Of a DNA stretch of 64,000 bases, positions 41,765-53,733 are shown piece by piece. The notes under the pieces are model-generated. The model made no database searches. It worked only from the letters and a program-made list of their open reading frames with translations, and had not been told where the DNA came from. The DNA is from Actinobacillus arthritidis (GTDB lineage: Bacteria; Pseudomonadota; Gammaproteobacteria; Enterobacterales; Pasteurellaceae). The DNA is taken from contig NZ_CP103833.1 of NCBI RefSeq assembly GCF_029774155.1, positions 1,054,001-1,118,000 of the forward strand, written 5' to 3'. Every line of letters begins with the position of its first letter. Positions within the stretch are counted from its first letter, which is position 1. Both the position numbers and the translations under genes were made by a program.

Positions 41765-44700
41765 TTAACCAAATATTTCATCCATACCGTCAATAAGCTG
41801 TTTGCAAGGTTTTTCAAAAAATACACCGCTATTCGCTGTGCCGTTCATTCCTCGTAAGAATAAATATGCCACGCCACCAAAATCACGCTCATAATCATAC
41901 TGCTCGCCTAAACGCACGCGTAAATAACGATGAAACGCCAGCGTATAAAGCAGATATTGCAAGTCATAACGATATTGCCCGATGGCTTTTTGTAGATTTT
42001 TCTGGCTGTAATCTTGTGCTAAATAACCTAAGAAATTGGACTTATAATCAATCAAATAAAATTTATCGTTGACTTGTACGATACAATCGACAAAACCGCG
42101 TAAATATCCTTCTAACTGCGGTAAATTCAAATCTGGTAAGTTGGCTGATACCGTACTATATTGTTGTAACAACTGATTTAACTTACGTAATCCATCAGCA
42201 TTTTTTAAACGTAAATAGAATTGCCATTCATTCAAACGTTTTGTGATTGGCACATCTTTTAACCTAAATTCTGCTTCGCTAAACGGCGTTTCAAGCACTT
42301 TTTCAAGCCATTGTTGCAAAGGAGTGTACCAATATTCATCTAATCCTAACTGCTCACAAATAGTAAAAACTTGCTCAAAAGCGACCGCTTGTTGGAAATC
42401 ACAATGTTCAAAAAAACGATGTAAAACACTACCGACTTTTGTACTATGAGGAAATTGATAAGCAGAATAAGCCGTATTCTCTTCTAGCCCATCTTGCTCA
42501 TCTAATCCGCCTAAATCAACTTGTCGATCATAATCCTGCACTTTTTCACTCAGTAGATTTTGTCCAGAACTAAGTTGTTCGTTTCGTTCATGATAAGCGT
42601 GCAATGCAGTAAAACTACTAATTTGCCCATCACGTGCAATTTCATGATTAAAAGATCTTGCTTGTAATTCACTCGGCAAAGATATCTTTGGTCGCCAAGT
42701 ATCGACTATTGCCGGCGAACTTAACTCAACCGCTTTATATTTAATGCTTTTACGATCTAAATATTCCTGCGTAGATACCTCCGTAGCAAAAGCGGTCGCC
42801 ACACCAAATTCACCGTTACTCAATAAATAGTGCATTGGATTCCAACCTTCCGCAAAGATAGTTGGCAGAATCAGGTTTAATTGTGACTCGGCACGAGTTA
42901 ACGCAACATATAATAAACGTAAATCTTCGGCAAATTCCGCTTTATCCATTAACGCTTGGGTCGTCTTATCTCTCTTACCTAAATGCCAGCTAATCTGATC
43001 TTGTTCATCTCGATAGAGAGAAATCTTTGGCGTTTCTTCTCCTTGCGGTGGTCGATCTCCTCGATTATTTTTACCAATAAACGGTAGCCATACAATCGGA
43101 TACTGTAAGCCTTTTGAACCGTGAATCGTGATGATTTTGATTAATTCATCCTCACTTTCCAAACGCAGTTGCTGATCTTCCTGTTCCTGTGGATTCTCTA
43201 ATTGACGTTCGTACCAACGTACTAATGCTGATTCATTTTCTAAGCTCGGCATTGCATTTTGCAATAATTCCGCCAAATGTAATAAATCCGTTAAACGGCG
43301 ATCACTATCTGTACCGGCTCGCAGACGGTGAATAATCCCTTCTTGCATAAACAACTGGTGCAACATTGGTAAAATACCTTGCTGTTGCCAAATCTGTTGG
43401 TAGTGAATAAAGGCTGTAACTTGTTTATCCCACGCATTTTCATCATTTTTTAGCCGATAAATCTCTGTCGCCGATAATCCCCATAAACTTGAGCCAATAG
43501 CAGTTAATACGCTCGATTGATGATAAGGATTTAAACAGGCATATAACACCCATTTTAATTCTTGTGCGATGTCCGAGGCATAAACACTACGTCTGTCTGA
43601 CAGAAAGACCGAACGTATACCACGCGTCGCTAAAGCGTCTTTAAGTAAGATAGCTTGATTTTTACCACGCACTAAGATGGCGATATCTTTGGCTTGAAAA
43701 GCGGTAAATGTCTGATCTTTTGCAAAATGTAAACCAAAATCGCCCGCTTCCATTGATTTTAACTGTTGCTGAATCTGATAGGCACAATGTTCCGCGCCTC
43801 TTGTTCGTTAAATTCTGCTTGTAAATAACAATTAAAATGCTCAGCACCGACTAATTGTGTATCCGTCTGCTTATGTTCAACCGCTTGAAAGCGAATACCG
43901 TCATATAAAAACGGACTATGTTCCACACCTTCAAGAAACGTAAACAAACGATTGGTGGCGGTGACAATTTCAGGTAACGAACGCCAGTTTTTTGGTAATG
44001 TTCGCTTTTCTTGTGCTTGTTGCGAAGCGGTCAAATACGTAAAAATATCCGCTCCACGGAATTTATAAATCGACTGTTTCGGATCACCGATCATAATAAA
44101 ACCGCGATTTTGCCGTTCTCCTTGCATAAAGATTTTATGGAAAATCTCGTATTGTTCTTTATCGGTATCTTGGAACTCATCGATCATCGCAAATGGAAAT
44201 AAGCGGCGAATCTGCTCAGCTAACACCTCGCCTCGCTCACTTTTCAACGCTTGATTTAGAAAAGCACGTAAGTCATTAAAACTCTTTTCACTATGTGTTG
44301 CCTTATAATCCGCCAATTTTTGACGAACGGCGGATAAATATTGATAAAGCAATAATGCTTTTTGTTTCTCCGACGTAAATTCTGTCTGATAAGCGGTCCA
44401 AATTTGCTGATTTTTTACCAACAGCGGATCAGATAACGGCTCTGCCCCCTCTTCCGCTTTAGATTGCATAAAATCTTGGCAGAACCGTTCAAATGCTTCC
44501 GGCAAACCTATCTCTTGACTATTTGCCCAATCATTTATCTTCTTAATCCAAGCCGATACTAAATTGCTTTTATATGAAAGTCGGCTGAGTGATTTTTTTA
44601 TCCCCTTAGCATAAGTTTTAGCCAATTCTGCTTGCACCAAGCCAATAATTTGCTCGCCATTATTCAACCAATGCAGTTTTGCTTGCTGAAAGAAATCATT

Positions 44701-45366
44701 CGCTTGTCTAACATAGTGAGCTAAATCGGATTCTACCCAAGATTGCTCAGAAGAAAACGCAGGTAATTCTTTATCGATAAATTGTTGAATATCACGTAAA
44801 GCCTTTTTCGGCGTACCTAAAGATTGCACAATCAATGCCGTTTCATTTAACCCCATCGGATAGAACATTTCTCGCCAAACTTCTTCGCTGATACGGCGTA
44901 ACAGATCACTTTCATCCGCTTGTAGATCACTATCGAAACGAACTCCTGAATCAAATGCAAATTGAAACAACATTTTTTGGCAGAAACTGTCAATCGTAAA
45001 AATACTGGCTAAATCAATCTCTCGTTCGGCAATACGTAAGCGTAGAATCGCTTCTTCCACTCGTTCAATTTGCTGATGTAATTGGAAGAAAAAATCATTG
45101 GTATCATAGGATTGATCCGCATCGTACTCTTGTAAAAACATACGACAGGCTTTGATGTTTTTGCGAATCCGATCACGTAATTCTTCGGTTGCCGCTTTAG
45201 TAAATGTTACCACTAAGATCTGCTCAACTGTTAAAGGCTGACAGCCTACACCCAGCAATAATCGCAAATATAAATTTGCCATAGTAAAGGTTTTACCCGT
45301 ACCGGCAGAGGCCTCAATTAATGCGGTACAATTTAGTGGTAATTCAATCGGAGAAAGGGTTTTCAT
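41765..45366 (-). pseudogene. recB: Exodeoxyribonuclease V beta subunit RecB, split by one frameshift
   Basis: Helicase-nuclease subunit of RecBCD. The N-terminal part (45366-43759) has Walker A IEASAGTGKTFT and helicase motif FAMIDEFQDTD. The C-terminal part has ITIHGSKGLQYPIVWLP, LLYVALTRAESQL and the nuclease core LRGFVDCIVQ...IDYKSNFLG. The frame breaks at 43793-43797: TTCCGCGCCTC stands for TTCCGCCGCCTC, one C lost in GCCGC. Corrected, it is about 1200 residues, as in E. coli. ATG 45366 is favoured over the TTG at 45378. recC and recD are not in this window. Confidence 0.92.
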
Positions 45367-45389
45367 TATTTCACTCAATATTTCTATAA

Positions 45390-46778
45390 TTACTTAATGC
45401 GTTCTAATTTTGATAAGAGTTCATCCGCCGGAATTTGCTGAATTTTGTGCATTTGGTAAATTAACAAACCGGCGACAATACTTAAACTGACGCAAAAAAT
45501 AAACCAAAAGCCTGATCTTGCCATCGGCTCAACAATCCAATCCGTTCTCGCTAAAATATAGCCGAACGGCATACCAATCACCCAATAACAAAACATCGTG
45601 ACATATAAAATCGGCTTAGTGTGTTTATAACCACGCAAAATCCCGTTTGCCACCGCTTGTAACGAATCCGGAATTTGATATACCGCCGCAAACAACAATA
45701 AATGTGCCGCAATTGCAATCGATACCGGGTCGCTGGTAAATGCCAACGGAATAATTTCATCTAAAATCACAATCATAATTGCCGCCAAAGCTAAAAATGC
45801 CCCGGTAATCAATGCGTGATAGCTAATAATTTTTGCCTGTTCAACTTGTTTCTGCCCCAAAGTTTTTCCGACCACAATCGTGGTCGCAATGCTGAAAGAC
45901 ATCGGGATCATAAATAATAAAGAACTGGTTTGCGCTGTCGCCTGATGGCTCGCCACCACTTGCGAACCGAGTGGCGAAAGCAGTAAAGCGGACGCTGAAA
46001 ACAACATCACTTCAGTAAAAGTCGCAAAGCCGATCGGCAAACCTAATTTGCAAATTTTTAGCAAAGTTTGACCGCTTGGCATTTCAAACCAACGATTAAA
46101 TAAGCCGATATCTTTCTGAGATTTATTAGTGTAGCTGTAATGGAATAATAACAAGAACATCACCCAGTTCACGATAGCTGTTGCCACGCCACAACCGACC
46201 GCTCCCATTTCTGGCAGACCGAACTTACCGAAAATAAAAATATAATTGAGCGGAATATTCAGCAATAGCCCGAGAAACATAATACGCATTGCCGGCTTAG
46301 GGTTAGATAAACCGTCATTCATACAACGTAAATTGATACCTAACAATGCAGGAACAACACCAATCGCCATAATCGCTAAATATTGTTGAGATTTAATCGA
46401 GAAGGCTTGCGGCGTATTCATATAATCTAAAATCCAATGACTATTTAGGAACACGAAAATCAAAGGAATTGCACACGCCCAAACCAACCAAAAACCTTGG
46501 CGAATTTGGTGGGCAATCAAATGACGCTGATTTGAGCCATTTAAATAAGAAACAGTTGGAGTGATCGCATTAAGTAAACCTAATACAAATAAAAAGAGAG
46601 GGAAATAGATGGAATTACTTACCGCAATCGCAGATACATCATCATCACTCACCAGCCCCGCCATCACAATGTCAGCCAGCCCCATACCGGCTACCGAAAG
46701 CTGAGAAATAAAAATCGGCAGCGTGAGTTTAAATAGTTTACGTGTGTTTTCCGGATATTTTTGCCATTGCAGATTCAT
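45390..46778 (-). CDS. norM: MATE-family multidrug efflux protein NorM
   Basis: Twelve-helix sodium- or proton-coupled exporter of cationic drugs and dyes. The N-terminal half has LPIFISQLSVAGMGLADIVMAG and the C-terminal half LPIGFATFTEVMLFSASALLLSPLG, the two repeats of the MATE fold. I placed the start at ATG 46778 (MNLQWQKYPENTRK) because GAGGT lies just upstream; the frame to 46868 would add 30 non-conserved residues across an uptake-word pair. 462 residues. Single gene. Confidence 0.92.
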   Translation of the reverse strand: MNLQWQKYPENTRKLFKLTLPIFISQLSVAGMGLADIVMAGLVSDDDVSAIAVSNSIYFPLFLFVLGLLNAITPTVSYLNGSNQRHLIAHQIRQGFWLVWACAIPLIFVFLNSHWILDYMNTPQAFSIKSQQYLAIMAIGVVPALLGINLRCMNDGLSNPKPAMRIMFLGLLLNIPLNYIFIFGKFGLPEMGAVGCGVATAIVNWVMFLLLFHYSYTNKSQKDIGLFNRWFEMPSGQTLLKICKLGLPIGFATFTEVMLFSASALLLSPLGSQVVASHQATAQTSSLLFMIPMSFSIATTIVVGKTLGQKQVEQAKIISYHALITGAFLALAAIMIVILDEIIPLAFTSDPVSIAIAAHLLLFAAVYQIPDSLQAVANGILRGYKHTKPILYVTMFCYWVIGMPFGYILARTDWIVEPMARSGFWFIFCVSLSIVAGLLIYQMHKIQQIPADELLSKLERIK

Positions 46779-46816
46779 AATTACCTCTTTCAAAATACAG
46801 AGGTTATTATACGGCA

Positions 46817-46863
46817 ACAAGCGGTCGTTTTTCGCAAAAATTTTGTAAAATACGACCGCTTGT
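46817..46863. repeat. Inverted uptake-word pair upstream of norM
   Basis: ACAAGCGGTCG (46817-46827) and CGACCGCTTGT (46853-46863) are exact inverses with a 25-base interval containing GCAAAAATTTTGT. It lies between the potD terminator and norM. Confidence 0.8.
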
Positions 46864-46870
46864 AACAACG

Positions 46871-46903
46871 AAAAAGCCCTCGAAAATCGCTTCTCGAGGG
46901 CCT
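46871..46903 (-). terminator. Terminator after potD
   Basis: GCCCTCGA and TCGAGGGC form the stem; on the minus strand T5 follows. Confidence 0.9.
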
Positions 46904-46922
46904 TATCTATTCAGCTAACGAA

Positions 46923-48008
46923 TTATTTCGCCGCTTTTAACTCTTGGTAATATTTTTCGTAAAGTTCGATTGCATCACCTACATCGTCTTGCCATTGTGC
47001 CGCTTTTAACACTTCAGCTGTCGGATAGATTGCCGGATCTTCGGTAATCTCTTTCGGTAATGTTTTTAACGCTTCTACGTTTGAAGTCGGGTAACCGATT
47101 TCTAAAGTTAATTTTTCCGCAACCGGTGCGCTTAATAAGTAGTTGATTAACTTATGCGCATTTTCTTTGTTTTTCGCATTCGCCGGAATGGCTAACGTAT
47201 CAACCCAAAGCACAGGGCCTTCTTTCGGGAACACCATATTTACCGGTGCTTGCTCTTTTTTCGCAATACGTACAGAACCGTTCCATAATTGGCCTACTGA
47301 TACCTCACCTGAGATAAATGAGTTAGCCGGGTTATCCGACGTGAAAGAAAGTACGTTTGGACGTAATTTTTTCAATTCTTCGTAAGCCGCTTTAATCTCT
47401 TCCGGATTAGTTGTGTTCGGGTTTTTACCTAATTTTAATAACGCAATATTAAATACTTCACGTGCATCATCTAATAATTGTACTTTATTGGCAAACTCAG
47501 GTTTCCATAAGTCGCCCCAAGATGTGAACGCATCGCCTTTATAGTCATTTGAGTTAAATGCGATACCCGGTGCACCTAATAATTGCGGTAAAGAGTATTT
47601 GTTACCTTGGTCATAAGGCTTGTTTAACCAATCTTGGTTTAACTCTTTGATTACAGGAAGTTTTGCGTGATCTAATTCCGCTAACATACCTTCTTTCGCC
47701 ATTTTTGACACGAAGTAGTTAGAAGGTGCGATAACATCATAACCGCCGTCTTTACCTTGTAATTTTAATTTCGCATACATGGTTTCGTTAGATTCAAGGC
47801 TTGAAACCTCTACTTTGATACCAGTTTGCTTTGTAAATTCATCTAACAAGCCTTCAGGCACATATTCAGTCCAAGTATAAAGGTGAACTGTTCCTGCTCG
47901 CCGCTGGTTGAGCCGCAGCTTCAGTCGCTTTTGGCTTTTCTTCATTACACGCTGTTAATGCAACTGTTGCTAAACCTGCCGCAAATAAACCCGCTAATTT
48001 TTTCATTT
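46923..48008 (-). pseudogene. potD: Spermidine/putrescine-binding lipoprotein PotD, frameshifted near its N terminus
   Basis: Solute-binding protein for polyamines (ABC import). The start is ATG 48008 with GGAG upstream. The signal peptide MKKLAGLFAAGLATVALTAC has a lipobox, unusual relative to E. coli PotD but seen in Pasteurellaceae. The frame breaks at 47894-47902, where CCTGCTCGCCGC stands for CCTGCCGCCGC (plus strand; one extra T). The mature part begins VHLYTWTEYVPEGLLDEF and is intact. No potABC genes are adjacent; it has its own terminator, so it is an orphan binding protein. Confidence 0.9.
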
Positions 48009-48251
48009 AATTTTTCTCCATTAAAGAAAAGATGAGTAAAAAATATAGCCTTGCCTAAGGGCTTAAAAGACGAGGGCGATTTTAAGCCACCCCCTAGATT
48101 TTGCAAGGATTTTCTAATCAAAATGGCAATTTTTTGCAAATTATCTTTAATAATTAATCCACATTGTCGCTTTTACCTTGAAATCAGCAAATTTAGCGTT
48201 ATATTAGTAACGTTTTTTTCAGTGATATATTTGAAACAAAGAGGATTTAAA

Positions 48252-48848
48252 ATGACAACTCAAAACGAAAATGCACAAGCTCAAACAGAAGAAGTTGAAG
48301 TTGCAAACGAAGCACAGTTAGAGCAAGCAACCGAAGAACAACAAGAACAACCTATCGAAGCTGAATTAGCGGCGGCTTATGCACGTATTAATGAGTTAGA
48401 AACTTATATTGCGGAAGCGGACAACCGTGAAAAAGATATTCAATTACGTGCGCAAGCGGAAATCCAAAATATCCGCCGCCGTGCCGAACAAGATGTGGAA
48501 AAAGCACATAAATTCGCACTTGAAAAATTCTCCAAAGAATTATTAACCGTAGTAGATAACCTTGAGCGTGGCTTAAATGCACTTGATACGGCAGTCACCG
48601 ATGAAAAAACACAAGCATTGGTTGATGGTGTGGAAATGACCCATAAAGAATTTATCTCGACTTTGGCTAAATTCGGTGTAGAAGCGGTCGGTGTTGTCGG
48701 CGAAGTCTTCAATCCGGAACTTCACCAAGCAATTTCTATGCAACCGGCGGAAGGTATCGAAGCAAATCATATCAGCGTGGTTTTACAAAAAGGTTATACC
48801 CTACAAGGCCGCGTACTTCGCCCGGCAATGGTAATGGTTGCTGGTTAA
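48252..48848 (+). CDS. grpE: Nucleotide exchange factor GrpE
   Basis: Releases ADP from DnaK in the Hsp70 cycle. An acidic Gln/Glu-rich N terminus precedes a long dimerising helix ([30 protein letters not shown]) and the beta domain with LHQAISM and [21 protein letters not shown], the family signature. The start is ATG 48252 after GAGG; the longer frame from 48051 runs across the intergenic region and is not conserved. 198 residues. Divergent from potD. Confidence 0.95.
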   Translation: MTTQNENAQAQTEEVEVANEAQLEQATEEQQEQPIEAELAAAYARINELETYIAEADNREKDIQLRAQAEIQNIRRRAEQDVEKAHKFALEKFSKELLTVVDNLERGLNALDTAVTDEKTQALVDGVEMTHKEFISTLAKFGVEAVGVVGEVFNPELHQAISMQPAEGIEANHISVVLQKGYTLQGRVLRPAMVMVAG

Positions 48849-48858
48849 TTCCTAAAAG

Positions 48859-48896
48859 AACCGCTTGTTATGCTGTGGCGAACAAGCGGTTAAATT
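48859..48896 (+). terminator. Inverted uptake-word terminator after grpE
   Basis: AACCGCTTGTT (48859-48869) and AACAAGCGGTT (48881-48891) form an 11-bp stem, followed by AAATTTTT. Confidence 0.82.
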
Positions 48897-48918
48897 TTTC
48901 TGACTTTTGGCAAATGTT

Positions 48919-49371
48919 ATGTCCCTACAATTCAACCCTATCTCGCTTTTTTTGGTCGCACTGATTTTTCTTGGTGTGATCGGAAACAACAATTCAATTA
49001 CCATTGTCGCGGCAGTATTATTACTGGTGCAACAAACATTCCTTAGTAAATATCTACCTTTCTTAGATAAACACGGTTTAACTGTCGGGATTATTATTCT
49101 GACTATAGGTGTATTAAGCCCGATTGTTTCCGGCAAAATATCCCTCCCCTCCTTCTCTGAGTTTTTAAATTGGAAGATGTTACTTGCCGTAGTTGCAGGA
49201 ATTGCAGTAGCTTGGTTAGGTGGCAGAGGGGTAAATTTAATGGGTAGCCAACCGCTGTTAGTTACCGGATTACTCGTCGGTACGATTATCGGTGTGGCAT
49301 TACTTGGCGGCGTGCCGGTTGGTCCATTAATCGCCGCAGGCATCCTTTCTCTATTAATCGGTAAAGGCTAA
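48919..49371 (+). CDS. DUF441 (YeaL) family small membrane protein
   Basis: A 150-residue integral membrane protein with about four hydrophobic helices ([64 protein letters not shown]). The repeated glycine-rich [14 protein letters not shown] and [17 protein letters not shown] are family features. Function unknown. I start at ATG 48919 ([10 protein letters not shown]), the family start; an in-frame TTG at 48907 is less likely. An uptake-word pair lies on each side. Confidence 0.86.
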   Translation: MSLQFNPISLFLVALIFLGVIGNNNSITIVAAVLLLVQQTFLSKYLPFLDKHGLTVGIIILTIGVLSPIVSGKISLPSFSEFLNWKMLLAVVAGIAVAWLGGRGVNLMGSQPLLVTGLLVGTIIGVALLGGVPVGPLIAAGILSLLIGKG

Positions 49372-49394
49372 TTGGTAAAATTTATGCAAAATCA

Positions 49395-49440
49395 GACCGC
49401 TTGTTCCCCTCACCCATTAAGTGAGCGCCGCAAGCGGTTT
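49395..49440. repeat. Inverted uptake-word pair between DUF441 gene and hrpA
   Basis: GACCGCTTGT at 49395-49404 faces CAAGCGGTTT at 49431-49440, with a small CTCAC/GTGAG hairpin between. It may end the DUF441 transcript. Confidence 0.65.
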
Positions 49441-49541
49441 CTTCTGCCTACTGTTTCCCCTCAATTTAGGCTATAATTTGCCTCAAAATATCTCGCATAA
49501 TGCCGAATATCGTTAAGGCAATACATAGTTAAGACAAGACA

Positions 49542-52500
49542 ATGAAACCTTCACAAAAAAATTTCAAAAATAGACCGCTTGATGAGAGCCAAAAAGCATT
49601 AATCGCCAACTTAAAAGAACTCACCAATACCGATTATCGTCGTTTACGTTCTCGTATTCACGGCATTTCTGCCATCAAAAAACAAGAAACCAAAAACAAT
49701 GTGATTGCGGAAATTGAACGTGAAATTCTCTCGGCACAAGCGACTTTCCAAGCCAGAAAAGCACAACATTCCAGCCTTGAAATCACTTATCCCGATTTAC
49801 CGGTTTCCACTCGTCGTGAAGAAATCTTAAAACTGATTGCGGAAAATCAGGTGGTGGTGATTGCCGGTGAAACCGGTTCGGGTAAAACTACTCAGTTACC
49901 GAAAATGTGCTTGGAACTCGGGCGTGGCGTAAAAGGCTTAATCGGGCATACTCAGCCTCGCCGTTTGGCGCGCGTTCAGTGGCGAATCGAATTGCCGAAG
50001 AATTAAAAAGCGAAATGGGTGCAACTGTCGGTTATAAAGTACGCTTTAATGATCAAGTGGGCGAAAATACCCTTGTAAAATTGATGACGGACGGTATTTT
50101 GCTTGCCGAAATCCAAAACGACCGCTATCTCAATCAATACGATACGTTAATTATTGACGAAGCTCACGAACGCTCGCTCAACAACGATTTTATCCTCGGC
50201 TATCTGAAACAAATTCTGCATAAACGTCCCGATCTAAAAGTGATCATTACCTCGGCAACCATTGATGTGGAACGTTTTTCTCGCCACTTTAACAATGCAC
50301 CGATTATTGAGGTTTCCGGACGCACCTTTCCGGTGGAAGTGCGTTATCGCCCTGTTGTTGAGGAAGAAGATCAAGACCAATTACAGGGCATTATTAATGC
50401 AGTCGATGAGTTACAAGCCGAAGGTCGTGGCGATATTTTGATTTTTATGAGCGGTGAACGTGAAATTCGTGACACTGCCGAAGCCCTACAAAAACAAGAG
50501 CTAAGATTCACTGAAATTCTACCGCTTTACGCTCGCCTCTCGGCGCCGAGCGGCAACGCATTTTCCAGCCAAGCGGTCTAAATCGTGTGATTTTAGCCAC
50601 CAACGTGGCGGAAACCTCACTTACCATTCCGAATATCAAATATGTGATTGATACCGGTACGGCACGTGTTTCTCGCTATAGTTACCGTACTAAAGTGCAA
50701 CGTTTGCCGATTGAGCCGATTTCACAAGCCTCTGCCAACCAGCGAAAAGGCCGTTGTGGACGAACCAGCGAAGGGATTTGTATCCGCCTCTATTCAGAGG
50801 AGGATTTTAACGCACGTCCGGCATTTACCGATCCGGAAATTCTGCGTACGAATCTCGCTTCGGTTATTTTACAAATGACCTCACTCGGTTTGTCGGATAT
50901 TGAGGCATTTCCATTTGTTGATCGTCCGGATACTAGACAGGTGCAGGACGGTGTGCGATTGTTGGAGGAACTCGGGGCAATCCGTAGGGGCGTATCGCAT
51001 ACGCCCGATAGTTCTGATGATATTAAAGAGGGCGTACACAGTACGCCCCTACAAAAAAATCATCTGACAAAAATTGGTAAACAACTTGCTCAACTCCCAA
51101 TCGATCCTCGCTTAGGCCGTATGGTCATTGCCGCTAAGACAAAACGGTTCGTTACACGAAGTGATGATGATTGTCTCCGCACTTTCGATTCAAGATCCGC
51201 GTGAGCGTCCGCAAGAACGCCAACAGGTCGCGGATGAAAAACATCACCGTTTTGCCGATAAAGATTCCGATTTCTTGGCGTTTGTGAATTTGTGGCATTA
51301 CATTCAAACCCAACAAAAAGAACTGACCAAAAACCAGTTCCGCAAGCAATGTCAGAAAGATTTTCTCAACTATTTACGTGTACGTGAATGGCAAGATATT
51401 TATCATCAACTACGTCTTGCTGTACGTGAAATGGGCTTGCCGATTAATAGCGAAGATGCAAATTATCAGCAAATTCACACCGCTTTACTGACCGGTTTGC
51501 TGTCGCATATCGGGATGAAAGACAGCGAAAAAATGCACTATCTCGGGGCGAGAAATGCACATTTTTATGTATTCCCAACTTCAGTGCTTTTCAAAAAGCG
51601 ACCGAAGTGGCTTGTCGCGTCCGAACTGGTAGAAACCACCAAATTGTGGGCAAGAACCGTGGCAAAAATTGAACCGGAATGGATTGAGCCACTCGCAGGG
51701 CATTTACTTAAACGTAGTTACAGCGAGCCGCATTGGTCAAAATCTAAAGGTGCGGTGATGGCGTATGAAAAAGTCTCGCTCTACGGTATTCCGGTGGTAG
51801 CGAATCGTCTTGTCAATTACGGTTCAATTGATCCGACTGTTAGCCGCGAAATATTTATCCGCTCGGCAATGGTTGAGGGCGATTGGCATAATAATTACAA
51901 ATTTTTCAAAGAAAATAACCGCTTGATCAAAGAAGTGGAAGACCTCGAGCACAAATCTCGCGCCGAGATATTTTAGTGGACGAACAAACCCTGTTCGACT
52001 TCTACGATCAACGAATCGGAACAGAAGTGGTATCCAGCCGCCATTTTGATACATGGTGGAAAAAAGCGGGTCAAAAAGATCCTGAATTGCTCAACTTTGA
52101 AAAATCATTCTTAATGAATGAAAACGCCAACACGGTCAGCGATTTGGATTTCCCGAATTTTTGGTATCAAGGGCGACTTAAACTGAAATTAAGTTACCAA
52201 TTTGAAATCGGTAAAGATCACGATGGTGTCACCGTGCATATTCCGTTACCTTTACTTAATCAAGTAGAGCCGGAAGGCTTCGACTGGCAAATTCCAGGGC
52301 TTCGCCATGAGCTAGTGGTGGCGTTAATTAAATCATTACCGAAAGCAACTCGCCGTAATTTTGTACCGGCACCGAACTATGCAGATGCGTTCTTAGGCAG
52401 AGCCGAGCCGTATCAAAAACCATTGCTAGAAAGTCTGGCTTACGAGCTTCGCCGTATGACCGGTGTAACTATTGATCCGGAGCTGTGGGATCTGTCGCAA

Positions 52501-53508
52501 CTTGCGCCGCATTTGCGTATGACATTCCGTGTGGTGGATGAAAAAGGTAAAAAACTACAAGAAAGCGAAAACTTGGACGAACTGAAGTTTGCGCTCAAAG
52601 ATCAGGTACAAGAAAGCCTTTCGACGATTGCTGATGACGGTATCGAGCAAAGCGGCGTACATTTGTGGAATTTCGCTAACTTACCGCAATGCTACGAACA
52701 GAAAAAAGCTAATTTCAGCGTAAAAGCCTATCCGGCAATTGTCGATGAGCAAACTGCCGTAGGCGTGAAATTATTTGAAACCGAATTTGAGCAAGCCCGT
52801 GCAATGCGAGCCGGTTTACGCCGTTTGCTATTGCTCAACGTGCCTTCGCCAATCAAATACCTACACGAAAAATTACCGAACAAAGCAAAACTTGGGCTGT
52901 ACTTTGCCCCATTCGGTAAAGTGTTGGAATTGATTGATGACTGTATCGCTTGTGCGGTAGATAAATTGGTGGATGAATTCGGTGGCTTTGTTTGGACCGA
53001 AGAAAAATTCAATGAATTGCATGAATTTGTACGAGGCAACTTAAACGACACTACCGCAGAAATTGCGCTACAAGTGGAGAAAATCTTAACACTTGCCTTC
53101 GAGCTAAATAAGCGAATGAAAGGCAAAATGGACTTTACAATGGCTTTTGCCCTGTCGGATATTAAAGCACAATTAAGCGGTTTGGTTTATCCGGATTTTG
53201 TAACCAAAACCGGCTATCAACGCCTTGCCGATTTACACCGTTATTTAACCGCTATCGACAAGCGTTTGGACAAACTCGGCACGGACACCAATACCGACCG
53301 AGCGAAGATGTTACGGGTGGAACAGGTGGAAAACGCTTATAAGCAATTACTCACCAAACTCCCGAAATCTAAAGCAATCCCTGACGAAGTGTTAGAAATT
53401 CGTTATATGATTGAAGAGTTACGTGTCAGCCTATTCGCCCAACAACTCGGCACCAAATACCCGATTTCGGACAAACGGATTTTAAATGCGATTGGGGAGA
53501 TAAAATAA
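49542..53508 (+). pseudogene. hrpA: ATP-dependent RNA helicase HrpA (DEAH), interrupted by four frameshifts
   Basis: Large DEAH helicase of about 1320 residues that rescues stalled ribosomes. Walker A is [13 protein letters not shown], motif [15 protein letters not shown], and motif VI region [19 protein letters not shown]; the C-terminal DUF3418 domain is the 510-residue end frame. The frame breaks at 49968-49972 (GCGCG for GCGGCG), 50543-50547 (GCGCC for GCGGCC), about 51134-51142 (AAGACAAAAC, one base too many) and 51960-51964 (CGCGCC for CGCCGCC). Three of four are one-base losses in GCNGC words. A 69-bp palindromic element is inserted in frame at 50984-51052. Confidence 0.92.
50984..51052. 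repeat. In-frame 69-bp palindromic element inside hrpA
   Basis: The element is bounded by GTAGGGGCGTA (50984-50994) and its inverse TACGCCCCTAC (51042-51052). It contains two smaller hairpins GGGCGTA/TACGCCC at 50988-51006 and 51030-51048. Its length of 69 bases is exactly 23 codons. It encodes a polar stretch ([19 protein letters not shown]) in a place where E. coli HrpA has a short variable loop. Confidence 0.8.
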
Positions 53509-53733
53509 CGTGTAGAAGGTGGCTAGTTCTATCCACCGAATCCCCCCTCTCCCTAATTTTTCTTCTACACGAAGAAAAATCTTTCCCTCTTCTACAAAGA
53601 GCGAGTAATAACAAAAACCTAGCTAATTTTAGTTGGGTTTTATTGTTTTTATCGATGAAAATCTATTGGTTTAACCACAAGAATTCGATAATATAGCACA
53701 ATCTATAACAATTTTTTTACAACAAGGTAATTT

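Noticed and set aside
48160..48215. Possible sigma-32 heat-shock promoter before grpE
   Set aside because: A CTTGAA-like -35 is present but no convincing CCCCAT-type -10 follows at the right distance.
53509..53733. Intergenic stretch with TCTTCTACACGAAGAAAAATC and related direct repeats between hrpA and the adhesin gene
   Set aside because: Short imperfect repeats only; no coding potential, RNA fold or terminator that I can defend.
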